In this document: one piece after another, positions 52,789 through 62,331 of the stretch
Numbering within the stretch: the stretch's first letter is position 1
How the letters are laid out: each line of letters starts with the position of its first letter
Assembly (NCBI GenBank): GCA_964609305.1
Contig: CAZSRK010000001.1
Coordinates: 1-64,000, forward strand
Direction: 5' to 3'
Origin: CAKSXP01 sp964609305
Lineage (GTDB): Bacteria > Bacillota > Clostridia > Oscillospirales > Oscillospiraceae
DNA length: 64,000 bases
Program-made: the position numbers and the translations under genes
Notes under the pieces: model-generated
Told to the model about the DNA's origin: nothing
Databases searched by the model: none
The model's input: only the letters and a program-made list of their open reading frames with translations

Positions 52789-55761
52789 TCAGTAAACCAG
52801 CCAACTGTAATTATTTATGACGGCCCGGACCATATCTCCGGCCATATCAGGTATCTCATCAAGCGTATATTCGTTAGTTCCTTCTCCGATACGGACAAGT
52901 ATCTGATTATTTTCAAGAATAAGGAAACCGGGATTTTCACTGCTGTCAAAGTCCTCGCGCGTTGAAAAGAGTGTGAACTTCGTGCGGTACGGCCCGCCAA
53001 CATAGGGGCAGAAGACCTCACAGTTGCCGCACTCGTTGCACATGGCGTCAACATGAAGTATCTGCCGCGCGCCGTTTACAGTCACGGCGATGTTTGCCCT
53101 GTTCGGACATACCTCACAGCAGGTCTCGCAGACGGTCGGGCACTCAAGGCAGCGGTAGGAATTGCTGACGTTATCAAGATCAGTGGCAAGATACCCGCGC
53201 TTGAACCTTGCAGACGTATCGTCAGGAGCAGCGTTTATCTCTTCATATTTTGACAGGTCGAGTCCGGCGATTGCCTGCACCGCCGCCGTCGCGCCTGCGA
53301 TCGCCTCGACGACTGTCTTGGGGCCGGTCCTCGCGTCGCCGGCGAGCCAGACTCCCTTAACATTAGTGCTTCCATCGGCATTGCAGACGGGCCTTCCCCG
53401 CTTGTCAAGCTCGATACCGAAACGGGAATAGAGCTCGCTGTCGGTACGCTCCCCGACAGCGGCGATGACGACGTCCGCGTCGACGTCCTGCGTCTGGCCG
53501 GTCGCGACAGGGCTGCGGCGGCCGCTGGAGTCCGGCTCGCCCAGACGCATGACCTGACAGGTCAGTTTGCCATCCCTCACCCCGACGGGCGCCAGCAGCG
53601 GCCGGAACTCGACGCCTTCGTGCATCGCCTCGACAAGTTCCTCCTCGTCGGCGGGCATGTTGCGCACATCCCGGCGATAGACGAGCGATACCTTCTCAAC
53701 ACCGCGGCAGCGCAGCGCGGCGCGTGCGGCGTCCATGGCGGTATTGCCTCCGCCGACTATGACAACGTTTTTACCGGGCTGAAGCGCCTCGCCCCGGGTC
53801 TTGAAATCACGAAGAAATTCGATGACATTCCTCGCCTCGCCGTACTCCAGCCCGAGCTTTCCGGGATTCCATGCTCCTGTTGCGATAATAATGGTCTCAA
53901 AGCCAAGGGCTGCTATCTCATTTGGAGAATTTATCTCTCTGCCCGTTATGAACTCGACGCCCAGCGCCCGACAGAGCTCGAGGTCCCGATCAACCGTCTC
54001 TTCGCTGATGCGGAAGGAGGGAATTACGTTCCTGACGATGCCTCCGGGCTTTTCCAGGCGCTCGAATACCGTCGCCTTAAAACCCGCGCGGGCCAGGAAA
54101 AAAGCGCAGGATATGCCGGCGGGGCCGCCGCCTATGATACCCACCTTTCGGCCGTTTGGCGCGGCTGGCCTGATCTCATTCAGAAGCTCTGCCTGCCCGT
54201 TCAGGGCGCTTTCAAGCTTGACGGCGCGGATGTCTACCGGCGCCTCATAGTGGTTTCTCATGCACTTGTTCATGCAGGTATGCGGGCAGATGGTGCCCGT
54301 GATGTTCGGCAGAGGGTTACGCTCGGTTATAACACGCAGCGCCTCGAGGTATCGTCCCTCTCCTGCCAGTCGCAGGTATGCGGGTATATCCTGATTTATC
54401 GGGCAGGTACGGTGACAGGGTGCGGTAAAGCAGTCGAAGACAGGAAGCTGCTGCTCCAGCCTGCGCGAGGGCAGGGGCTTTACCGGCTTGCGGTAATGCC
54501 CGTCCTGCAAAGCCGCCGCGGCAAGAGCCGAGACCTTTTCCGTGCTTACCTTCTCAAATGGAACGTATTCCACATCCGCCATCATATCCGCAAGCTGGCA
54601 CAGCCTGTTGTATCCGCCGGATTTGAGCAGCGTCGTGGCCATGGTTATGGGCCAGATGCCCGCGTTGAACAGATCCTCAATATTAAACGCATCCGCTCCC
54701 CCGCAGTAGCTTATCCGGAGCTTTCCATCAAATTCCGCGGCGAGCCGGCTGCACAGCTCTACCGTGAGCGGATACAGGCTCCTGCCGGACATATACATCT
54801 CCTCGGCCGGGAGCTCACCCTGCGTGACCTTGACGGGAAACGTGTTCGTGAGCTTGACCCCGAAGCTCAGGCCATGGCTTTCGGCCAGCGCCATGAGCCG
54901 GCGGAACATCGGCACCGCATCGGCATACTGCAGATCGTCGTTGAAGTGGAAATCGTCAAAGGCCATGTAATCGAAGCCCAGCGAATCAAGCGTTGAACGG
55001 GCAAATTTATATCCGAGCAGCGTGGGGTTGCATTTCACGAAAGTGTTGAGCTTTTTTCTCTCAACAAGATATGTCGCAATGCTTTCTATCTCTTTTGGAG
55101 GACATCCGTGCAGTGTAGAGAGGGTTATGCCGGAGCAGATACGCGGGGAAATACTGTCGATATAGTCCCAGCTTACCTTGTAGAAGCTGGAGAGATTGCC
55201 TTTGGCCCAGGACATACACTCCTGCCAGACGGCGGAGCCGGACGCGTCCCTGAGCCCCTCTATGAAAGCGTCTATCTTCGGCGACTGTATTCCGGCCAGG
55301 TCGTATCCTACGGACATGTTGAACATGAACCCGTCCGGACGGCCGAGGCCGAATTCCAGTGAGATGAGCTTGAGCACAAACCAGGCCTTGACATACTCGT
55401 CGAACGCCTCCTGTACGGTCAGCTCGGTCGACCACTCGCAGTTATAGGCCTCGTCGCCGGAGGCGATGCAGGGCTTGTTTACACATGCGGCCAGCTCCCG
55501 TCCATCCACGGTCTGGACAGTCTTGAGCTCGAAAAAACGTCCGCCGGCGACATAGGCTGCGACTATGTTCTGCGCAAGCTGCGTATTCGGGCCTGCTGCG
55601 GGGCCGAAGGGCGTCTCCAGTTTCTCTCCGAACAGCTCCAGTGTCCGGCCGGGGGCCCTGTGCAGCTTTGAAACCCCGAAGACCGTGCCCTGGCTGCGGT
55701 ATTCGGCGAGGATATGGGTCATCAGTTTTTCAAATGGTATCGGTTTCATTATATCGCTCAT
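52789..55761 (-). CDS. ygfK: YgfK-type FAD/Fe-S oxidoreductase
   Basis: A 990-residue protein. The N-terminal about 430 residues look like a dihydroorotate-dehydrogenase-type barrel; then an Fe-S segment (CHRTCPINQDIPAYL), an FAD domain (GIIGGGPAGIS, about 545), an NADPH domain (VIVGGGNTAMDAARAA, about 690) and a C-terminal pair of 4Fe-4S clusters (CLECPTVCETCCEVCP and CNECGNCEVFCPY). It was once named selenate reductase; it is now linked to reduction of a pyrimidine- or purine-like intermediate in anaerobic purine breakdown. The start has AGGAGGTAGATT upstream. Confidence 0.93.
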   Translation of the reverse strand: MSDIMKPIPFEKLMTHILAEYRSQGTVFGVSKLHRAPGRTLELFGEKLETPFGPAAGPNTQLAQNIVAAYVAGGRFFELKTVQTVDGRELAACVNKPCIASGDEAYNCEWSTELTVQEAFDEYVKAWFVLKLISLEFGLGRPDGFMFNMSVGYDLAGIQSPKIDAFIEGLRDASGSAVWQECMSWAKGNLSSFYKVSWDYIDSISPRICSGITLSTLHGCPPKEIESIATYLVERKKLNTFVKCNPTLLGYKFARSTLDSLGFDYMAFDDFHFNDDLQYADAVPMFRRLMALAESHGLSFGVKLTNTFPVKVTQGELPAEEMYMSGRSLYPLTVELCSRLAAEFDGKLRISYCGGADAFNIEDLFNAGIWPITMATTLLKSGGYNRLCQLADMMADVEYVPFEKVSTEKVSALAAAALQDGHYRKPVKPLPSRRLEQQLPVFDCFTAPCHRTCPINQDIPAYLRLAGEGRYLEALRVITERNPLPNITGTICPHTCMNKCMRNHYEAPVDIRAVKLESALNGQAELLNEIRPAAPNGRKVGIIGGGPAGISCAFFLARAGFKATVFERLEKPGGIVRNVIPSFRISEETVDRDLELCRALGVEFITGREINSPNEIAALGFETIIIATGAWNPGKLGLEYGEARNVIEFLRDFKTRGEALQPGKNVVIVGGGNTAMDAARAALRCRGVEKVSLVYRRDVRNMPADEEELVEAMHEGVEFRPLLAPVGVRDGKLTCQVMRLGEPDSSGRRSPVATGQTQDVDADVVIAAVGERTDSELYSRFGIELDKRGRPVCNADGSTNVKGVWLAGDARTGPKTVVEAIAGATAAVQAIAGLDLSKYEEINAAPDDTSARFKRGYLATDLDNVSNSYRCLECPTVCETCCEVCPNRANIAVTVNGARQILHVDAMCNECGNCEVFCPYVGGPYRTKFTLFSTREDFDSSENPGFLILENNQILVRIGEGTNEYTLDEIPDMAGDMVRAVINNYSWLVY

Positions 55762-55780
55762 AATCTACCTCCTGTCGGGC

Positions 55781-57112
55781 TTAGCCGTTGAGCTCTTTCC
55801 AGAGCTTGTCCGCACTCGCCCGTATATGGGCGTTTATCGCTTCCTCATCGATATTCACGAGCTCTCGGTCGCGCATGAGCACCTTTCCGTTTACGACGGT
55901 GGTCTGGCACTGTCGGCCGGTCATGCCGAATATCATGTGCCCGTCTATATTCGCGTCGGAGAACTGGGTAAAGGGCTTATAGTCCATGACGATGACGTCT
56001 GCGGCAGCGCCCTCGGATAGTATGCCCAGCGGTTTTCCGAAGTGGCGCGAGGCGATGGCCGGGTTGTTTCTGAACATTGCCCCCGTTACCTCCGTCCATG
56101 CGACGCCGGGCAGACAGGCGTTGTGCCGCTGGATGATGAGCGCGACTTTCAGGCTCTCGAGCATGTCGTGGGTATAGGCGTCCGTGCCCAGACCGACAGT
56201 TATGCCCTTTTTGCACATCTGGAGCACCGGCGAGCAGCCGACGGCATTGCCCATATTGGACTCCGGATTATTCACGACCGCCGTGTTCGTCTCTTTTATC
56301 AATTCCATCTCCGCAGTATTTATATGTATGCAGTGGCCAAGCAGCGTACGCTCGCCGAGTATACCGTGGTCATGCAGGCGCTGGACAGGACGGCGGCCAT
56401 AATTTTGCAGGCTGTCATATACGTCGTTCATCCCCTCCGAGACATGGATGTGGTAACCCATGAGGCCGTTGTTCTCCTGTACGCAGCGCTCAAAGGTCTT
56501 GTCGGAGAGTGTGAAGAGCGCATGCATGCCGAACATCGGCTTTATCATGTCGCTGTTCTGCTCGATTGCCCATCTGCCAAACTCGACGTTCTCACGTATC
56601 GCCTGAAGGCACTTCTCCTCCCCGTCACGGTCGGACACCTCGTAGCACAGGCAGGCGCGCTCGCCCAGCTCCTTTGCAACGTCGGCTATCGCAAAAAGTG
56701 ATCCGGGGATCTCCGCATAGCTGGCGTGATGGTCAAATATGGTCGTCACTCCCTGCTTTATACAGTCGATGATCGTCGCATAGGCGCTCGCGCGCGTGCC
56801 CTCGATGGTCAGATGGCGGTCAATGTTCCACCACATCCCGTCGAGCACTTCGAAAAAGTTCGTCGGCGCATACCCGTTTATGGACAGGCCGCGGGCCAGC
56901 GCGCTGTAAATATGCGTGTGCGCGTTTATAAAGCCGGGCATTATCACACCTCCGCGCGCGTCGACGAACTCAGCGCCGAGATACTTCTGGCGTATCTGTG
57001 AAAAATCGCCGACCTCCACGATGGTATCCCCGTTGCAGGCGACCGCACCGTCCTCAAAATACGGTTTTTTCTCATCCCTTGTAATGACTTTTCCGTTTCC
57101 TATTATGAGCAT
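55781..57112 (-). CDS. ssnA: SsnA-type aminohydrolase
   Basis: A 443-residue amidohydrolase. Metal ligands are HTHIYSA (His65, His67), GHCIHINTAEME and DAYTHDM. SsnA proteins act next to YgfK in the purine cluster, deaminating or hydrolysing a purine-like ring. The start is set by GAGGAGGTAA upstream. A hairpin lies just upstream of the gene on the minus strand (57145-57178). Confidence 0.92.
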   Translation of the reverse strand: MLIIGNGKVITRDEKKPYFEDGAVACNGDTIVEVGDFSQIRQKYLGAEFVDARGGVIMPGFINAHTHIYSALARGLSINGYAPTNFFEVLDGMWWNIDRHLTIEGTRASAYATIIDCIKQGVTTIFDHHASYAEIPGSLFAIADVAKELGERACLCYEVSDRDGEEKCLQAIRENVEFGRWAIEQNSDMIKPMFGMHALFTLSDKTFERCVQENNGLMGYHIHVSEGMNDVYDSLQNYGRRPVQRLHDHGILGERTLLGHCIHINTAEMELIKETNTAVVNNPESNMGNAVGCSPVLQMCKKGITVGLGTDAYTHDMLESLKVALIIQRHNACLPGVAWTEVTGAMFRNNPAIASRHFGKPLGILSEGAAADVIVMDYKPFTQFSDANIDGHMIFGMTGRQCQTTVVNGKVLMRDRELVNIDEEAINAHIRASADKLWKELNG

Positions 57113-57144
57113 TGCGACTTTACCTCCTCGATGCTTTTCCATCA

Positions 57145-57178
57145 AAAAGGGCGTCCACCTTTCGTGAACGCCCTTTCA
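57145..57178 (-). terminator. Hairpin between guaD and ssnA, possible attenuator
   Basis: AAAGGGCGT(T)CAC pairs with GTGGACGCCCTTT on the minus strand and is followed by TTTTTGATGG, so it could end the guaD transcript or attenuate the operon before ssnA. The guaD-ssnA space (204 nt) is otherwise empty. Confidence 0.7.
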
Positions 57179-57316
57179 CGCGGCAGCAAAACGGCTTCAG
57201 CCTGCTCAAAGAGCGGGAGTATCAGCCCGTGCGCGAAGCACTTCGTTACAGCCGAAGAATATATTACCTGTATATCTGATTTTACCATCACTGTGTATTC
57301 CATTGCAATAGCCAAA

Positions 57317-58579
57317 TCAAAAAATTCTTTTTCCGGACACAAATTTTGCGCAGCAGTCCTCTCCGCGGGAGAGGAAAATGAACCGCTCGAGACGCTCGCG
57401 CATCGAATAGGGCCGATTTGTACCGAACCTCGCCTCGTCGGCGACGACGGCGTCGAACTCAAACCCCTCGCAGAAAGCGCCGGTGTCTCCGAAGAACGCG
57501 CCTGCTCCGCGTGTCGCGAGATAGAACACCTCGTTGCAGCCGAGCGCTGCCTCCGGCTCCGAGCACAGCCTTGCGCGCAGTTTTGACGCTCGCATCGCCT
57601 CGCGCATCGCCTCGTTTATATCAAGGCTTTCTCCGCCGGATATGTCCGTACCCAGGCCGATGTTGACCCCCGCCTCGAGATATCGGCGCACGGGGGCGAC
57701 GCCGCTTTTGATATTGGAGTTGGAGCTGGGGCAATGGGCGATGAATGCGCCGCGCTGGAGCATAAGCTCAGTCTCCCGCCGGTCGTTATAAAGACAGTGC
57801 GCCATAACCGTCCTGTCCGTCAGCAGCCCGAAGCCGTCATATACGTCGGCATAATCCAGTGCGGAGGGGAAGAGCCTTTTGACCCACTCTATTTCGTCGT
57901 GCGTCTCGTCCAGATGTGACTGGACATACAGCCCCCGCCCGCGCACGAGCTCTCCCAGCCGGCGCAGCAGCTCATCCGTGCAGCTGGGCGCAAAGCGCGG
58001 GGTTATTATGGGTTTTGTGTTTTCAAACCCGGCGCAGCCGTCCAGCCAGCGCAAAGTCTCGCGCATCGAGCTGTTCGCGTCTTTCTCCCTCAGGAAATCG
58101 GGACAGTTCCTGTCCATGTTTACCTTTCCAACCAGGGTATGCAGCCCGCTCTCCTCCAGAAGACGCATGAGAAGCAAAGTCGCGGGCACATGCACCGTTG
58201 CGAATATGGCCGCCCGGGTCGTGAATCCCCGCCGGAGCTCTCCGACGAACGCGGCGTAGACCTTTTCGGCATACTGCATGTCCTCAAACTTTGCCTCTTC
58301 GGGAAAGGTCAGGCCGTCGAGCCACTGTATGAGCTCATGGTCCATGCCCAGTCCGAGGTCGGCATACTGGCTGGCATGGGTATGCAGATCGGAAAAGCCC
58401 GGCATCACGAACTTTCCGGAAAAATCCAAAATGGGCAGTCCGGAATATCTCTCCGGCAGGGATCGAAACAATCCGGCGCAGCGCCCATCTTCACAGACAA
58501 GGAAAGAATCCTCCGAAAATTCGGCGCCTTTAGGTGTCGGCGCATGCACTATGTCGCCGCGCAGAACAAAATCCTTCAT
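57317..58579 (-). CDS. guaD: Guanine deaminase-type amidohydrolase
   Basis: A 420-residue amidohydrolase with HTHASQY (His66, His68), QSHLDETHDEIEWV, AHCPSSN and DISGGES, the guanine deaminase pattern. It turns guanine into xanthine and ammonia, feeding the purine route. The start is the ATG after GGAGG. It is first gene of the minus-strand operon. Confidence 0.93.
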   Translation of the reverse strand: MKDFVLRGDIVHAPTPKGAEFSEDSFLVCEDGRCAGLFRSLPERYSGLPILDFSGKFVMPGFSDLHTHASQYADLGLGMDHELIQWLDGLTFPEEAKFEDMQYAEKVYAAFVGELRRGFTTRAAIFATVHVPATLLLMRLLEESGLHTLVGKVNMDRNCPDFLREKDANSSMRETLRWLDGCAGFENTKPIITPRFAPSCTDELLRRLGELVRGRGLYVQSHLDETHDEIEWVKRLFPSALDYADVYDGFGLLTDRTVMAHCLYNDRRETELMLQRGAFIAHCPSSNSNIKSGVAPVRRYLEAGVNIGLGTDISGGESLDINEAMREAMRASKLRARLCSEPEAALGCNEVFYLATRGAGAFFGDTGAFCEGFEFDAVVADEARFGTNRPYSMRERLERFIFLSRGEDCCAKFVSGKRIF

Positions 58580-58691
58580 CAATACCGCCTCCGTTTTTGC
58601 CGCCATCCTGCTCCGGAACGGCGGATATATGCCCCTGCGCCCGTGCCCCATCCGGCATGAGAATGGCGCATATAATAAAATTGCGCAATAT

Positions 58692-58750
58692 ATTTTATCA
58701 TATACGCCGGAGCAAAACAACTTGTGTTCGTCTGCCATTTATCGTATACT
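58692..58750. promoter_or_regulatory. Back-to-back promoters of the guaD and PLP operons
   Basis: Minus strand: TTGTTT (58715-58720), 17-nt spacer, TAAAAT (58692-58697). Plus strand: TTGTGT (58722-58727), 17-nt spacer, TATACT (58745-58750). The -35 boxes are one base apart, so one protein bound there could control both operons. Confidence 0.65.
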
Positions 58751-58782
58751 TGACTCAACCAGATAATTCGGGAGGATGTATC

Positions 58783-60243
58783 ATGATCGACCTTACCATA
58801 AACAAAGACGCGCTTGGGCGCAACATCTCCATCGCCCGCGAAAACGGCATCACGATCCCCACCTTTGCGCAGATGAAAGATCCGGGACTCATACCGGACG
58901 ATATAAAGCAAAAACTCAAAACCACCGGCATGTGGGACGTTGACCCGGTCAACCTTTTCCGTGTGACCTGGAAAAACGAACCTGTCAGCAGCGGCGGTCT
59001 TTTCGGCGCGCCGAACTACATCGAGCTGCCCAGTGAGCTGACCGGCGTACCCTGCCGTATCCTTGCGCTGGTAGGAAAGTGGTTTCCGACCGGATGCCAT
59101 AAGGTCGGTGCCTCCTTCGCCTGCCTGGTACCCCGTCTCGTGACCGGCCAGTTCGACGCGCGCAACCAGCGGGCCGTCTGGCCCAGTACAGGCAACTATT
59201 GCCGCGGCGGCGCGTTCAACTCCCGCCTGCTCGGCGCGCAGGGCGTGGCTATCCTCCCTGCGGAGATGAGCCAGGAGCGCTTTGACTGGCTCAGGAGCAT
59301 CGGCTCACAGGTGATCGCGACCCCGGGCTGCGAATCCAATGTCAAGGAGATTTTCGACAAGACCAACGAGCTGCGTCAGGATCCCTCCTGCATGATATTC
59401 AACCAGTTTGAGGAGATGGGCAACCACCTGTGGCATTATGAGGTCACAGGCTCTGCCCTGGCAGAAACGTTTGAGAGCATAAAGCGTCCCGGCGACCGCT
59501 TCGCCGGCGCGTGCTTCACGACGGGCTCTGCCGGCACCATCGGCTCCGGCGACAGGCTAAAGGAGCTTTATCCGGGACTGAAGCTCGCCGCAGGAGAGGC
59601 GCTGCAGTGCCCAACCCTGCTTGAAAACGGCTTCGGCGGCCACCGTATCGAGGGCATCGGCGACAAGCACGTTCCCTGGATACACAACGTCAGGAATACA
59701 GACCTTGTTATCGATATCGACGACAACGACAGCTTTGACCTGACCCGCCTGTTCAACGAGCCGCAGGGCCGCGAATACCTCGTGCGGGAGCTAGGCGTCG
59801 AGCCGGAGTTTGTCCAGAAGCTCGGCCTTCTCGGCATCTCGGGCATCGCCAACGTCCTGTGCTGCATCAAAATGGCAAAGTATTATGAATTTGACGAGCA
59901 TGATATCGTGGCGACCGTGCTGACCGACAGCATAGACATGTACGGCAGCCGCATCGAGGAGCTGCGCGAGCGCGACGGCGAGTACACGCCGACAAAGGCC
60001 GCCGTCGACTATGCCCTGCATCTGGGCGGTATCAAGACCGACAACATGCTGGAGCTGACCTATCCCGCGCGCAAGCGTGTGCACAACCTCAAGTATTACA
60101 CCTGGGTCGAGCAGCAGGGGCACACTGCCGATGAGCTCAACGCGCTCTGGTACGACGTTGAGGGCACCTGGGGCGCCGTGCATAAACAGGCGCAGGAGAT
60201 CGACGAGCTGATATGCCAGTTCAACGAGGCGGTCAGGGCATGA
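58783..60243 (+). CDS. TrpB-like fold-type II PLP enzyme of unknown substrate
   Basis: A 486-residue PLP-dependent enzyme. The PLP lysine lies in WFPTGCHKVGAS (Lys107), a motif close to tryptophan synthase beta (HTGAHK). Further motifs are STGNYCRGGAFNSRL and TTGSAGTIGSGD. It is not a standard tryptophan synthase beta (no trpA, trpC) and not a YgeX-type diaminopropionate lyase. The start has GGGAGGATG upstream. Its neighbour threonine-synthase-like gene is coupled to it. A beta-elimination or beta-replacement in the purine route is inference. Confidence 0.8.
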   Translation: MIDLTINKDALGRNISIARENGITIPTFAQMKDPGLIPDDIKQKLKTTGMWDVDPVNLFRVTWKNEPVSSGGLFGAPNYIELPSELTGVPCRILALVGKWFPTGCHKVGASFACLVPRLVTGQFDARNQRAVWPSTGNYCRGGAFNSRLLGAQGVAILPAEMSQERFDWLRSIGSQVIATPGCESNVKEIFDKTNELRQDPSCMIFNQFEEMGNHLWHYEVTGSALAETFESIKRPGDRFAGACFTTGSAGTIGSGDRLKELYPGLKLAAGEALQCPTLLENGFGGHRIEGIGDKHVPWIHNVRNTDLVIDIDDNDSFDLTRLFNEPQGREYLVRELGVEPEFVQKLGLLGISGIANVLCCIKMAKYYEFDEHDIVATVLTDSIDMYGSRIEELRERDGEYTPTKAAVDYALHLGGIKTDNMLELTYPARKRVHNLKYYTWVEQQGHTADELNALWYDVEGTWGAVHKQAQEIDELICQFNEAVRA

Positions 60244-61466
60244 AAAACGTCAAGTGCCTCAAATGCATAAAATGCGGCCGGGAGTATTCGCCCGCACCGG
60301 ACGCCACGATCTGCCAGTGCGGCGGCATCCTGGACGTGGTTTACGACTATGACTACATACGCTCCGTTGTCAGCCGCAGGTATTATGCGCAGCACAGCGA
60401 GCGCTCCATGTGGCGTTACCGCGCCTTCCTCCCGGTCGAGGATGAAACCCCGGCGCCGCCGCTGCGTGTCGGATGGTCCCCGCTGTATGAGAAACCGGGG
60501 CTGGCTTCCGACCTGGGCATCGCGCGCCTCTGGGTCAAGGACGACGGGCTGAACCCGACCTCCAGCCTCAAGGACCGGGCAAGCTCCATGGCGGTCGCCA
60601 AGGCCATGGAAGCGGGATATGGCACCATCGCCTGCTCCAGCACCGGCAACGCCGCCTCCTCTTTGGCGGGGAACGCGGCGGCGGCCGGCCTTAAGACCTA
60701 TATATTCGTGCCGTCCCGCGCGCCCGCCGGCAAGGTCGCGCAGCTTCGCATTTTCGGCGCGACGGTGATCTCCGTCGAGGGCAGCTATGAGGATACCTTT
60801 CGCCTGTCTGCCGAGGCGATAGAAAAATACGGCTGGTACAACCGCAACGCCGCCATAAACCCGTATCTCATGGAGGGGAAAAAGACCGTTGCGCTCGAAA
60901 TCGCCGAGCAGCTCGGCTGGGAGGTCCCGGACTATGTTGCGCTTTCGGTCGGCGATGGCTGCACCATTGCGGGGGTCTGGAAGGGCTTTAAGGACCTGTA
61001 CGGTGCCGAGCTTATCGACAGGCTGCCCCGGCTCATAAGCGTTCAGGCACAGGGCTGCTGCCCGATAAACCGTGCGCTCGAAACCGGAAGGCCCGTCGAG
61101 CCAATGGGCGAGAACACCATTGCCGACAGCATCGCCGTCGGCGTGCCGCGAAACCCCGACAAGGCGATGGCCGCCGTACGCGAATCGAACGGCCTGACTG
61201 TCGAGGTGTCGGACGAGGAGATATTCTCCGCAATGCGGCTGCTTGGCCGCAGCTGCGGCGTTTTTGGCGAGCCTGCCGGCGCTGCCGGTACTGCGGGCCT
61301 GGTCAGGGCCTGTGAAAAGGGCCTGCTCCCTGCCAACGCTACCGTGGTGTCGATCGTGACGGGAAACGGGCTAAAAGATACGGCCAGCGGCATCAAGGCC
61401 GCCGGGGAGCCCGTCCGTGTCGAGCCCTGCCTTGAGCTGGTTGAAAAGGCGCTTGGCCTTCAATAA
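60240..61466 (+). CDS. Threonine-synthase-like fold-type II PLP enzyme
   Basis: A 408-residue enzyme with an N-terminal zinc ribbon (CIKC at 9-12 and CQC at 25-27) and a ThrC-type PLP fold: PLP lysine in SSLKDRAS (Lys111), STGNAASS, and SVGDGCTIAG. It resembles threonine and cysteate synthases. No hom or thrB is in the window, and its ATG overlaps the preceding TrpB-like stop, so it probably serves the purine cluster rather than threonine synthesis. The substrate is unknown. Confidence 0.8.
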   Translation: MKNVKCLKCIKCGREYSPAPDATICQCGGILDVVYDYDYIRSVVSRRYYAQHSERSMWRYRAFLPVEDETPAPPLRVGWSPLYEKPGLASDLGIARLWVKDDGLNPTSSLKDRASSMAVAKAMEAGYGTIACSSTGNAASSLAGNAAAAGLKTYIFVPSRAPAGKVAQLRIFGATVISVEGSYEDTFRLSAEAIEKYGWYNRNAAINPYLMEGKKTVALEIAEQLGWEVPDYVALSVGDGCTIAGVWKGFKDLYGAELIDRLPRLISVQAQGCCPINRALETGRPVEPMGENTIADSIAVGVPRNPDKAMAAVRESNGLTVEVSDEEIFSAMRLLGRSCGVFGEPAGAAGTAGLVRACEKGLLPANATVVSIVTGNGLKDTASGIKAAGEPVRVEPCLELVEKALGLQ

Positions 61467-61471
61467 AACAC

Positions 61472-61513
61472 AAAGGCCATGAAAGGCAGGCAGCCTTTCA
61501 TGGCCTTTTTTAA
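61472..61513 (+). terminator. Terminator of the PLP operon
   Basis: aaaggccatgaaaggc pairs with gcctttcatggccttt (16 bp) and TTTTTT follows. Confidence 0.92.
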
Positions 61514-61546
61514 ATATACCGGATTTCATCGTGAAGAAGGAGCGGA

Positions 61547-62227
61547 TCAGGCTTCCGTCCAGACTTTTTCGCCGTCCATTTGTCCGAGAAGGTACTGCCC
61601 AAGCTCCCGGACTGTCCCGACAGTTTTGACAGCGCCCGCCGCCTCTAGCTCTCCCGGCTCGGCATAGCCGTAATACACGCCTATGCAGTCGATGCCGCAC
61701 TCGGCCGCGCCTGCAACGTCATAGCTGCGGTCGCCTACCATGACCACGGTCGACGGGTCGGAAACTGCCAGCATCTCGAGCACGTCCTTTATGACCTCCG
61801 CCTTGCTGTGCCGCCGTCCGTCGAACTCGCTGCCCAGAACGACGTCGAAATACGGCATTATGCCGTAGCTTTCAACGATCTGGGTCGAGAACTTCGTGGG
61901 CTTGCTGGTCGCAACGGCGAGGCGCGCTCCCGCAGCGCGCAGTTTTTGCAGAAGCTCGTCAACGCCGTCATACATGCGGTTTTCCCTGATACCAACGGTC
62001 GAAAAACGCTCGCGATAGAGGCTCTGTGCCTGACCCGCGGTCTCGGCGTCCATTCCAAGCTTCTGCATGAACATCTGTTTGAGCGGCGGGCCAACGAAAC
62101 AGTAGTACAGCTCCTCCCGCGGCGCTTCTATACCCATATGCTCGAGAGCATACTGCACACAATTTATTATCCCCTCGGCGGAATCAGACAGCGTTCCGTC
62201 AAGATCGAAAAGTATCGTATCGTACAT
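61547..62227 (-). CDS. HAD-family phosphatase (phosphoglycolate phosphatase-like)
   Basis: A 226-residue haloacid dehalogenase-type hydrolase: DLDGTLSDS (nucleophile Asp8), cap domain about 20-90, VATSKPTKF and MVGDRSYDV. It resembles Gph/PpaX-type small-molecule phosphatases. The start is the ATG 8 nt after GGAGGCAGGGG; an earlier ATG has a weaker site. Confidence 0.88.
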   Translation of the reverse strand: MYDTILFDLDGTLSDSAEGIINCVQYALEHMGIEAPREELYYCFVGPPLKQMFMQKLGMDAETAGQAQSLYRERFSTVGIRENRMYDGVDELLQKLRAAGARLAVATSKPTKFSTQIVESYGIMPYFDVVLGSEFDGRRHSKAEVIKDVLEMLAVSDPSTVVMVGDRSYDVAGAAECGIDCIGVYYGYAEPGELEAAGAVKTVGTVRELGQYLLGQMDGEKVWTEA

Positions 62228-62331
62228 AAAAAACACCCCTGCCTCCATATCCTACTATATTGTACCGCCGTTGTCAAACCGCGGGGCCCCGGCATAGTCT
62301 GTAATGTAATTCATAAAAAGGATTGGTTTTT

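Noticed and set aside
58580..58691. Riboswitch in the guaD leader
   Set aside because: I looked for purine and xanthine riboswitch cores on the minus strand and found none.
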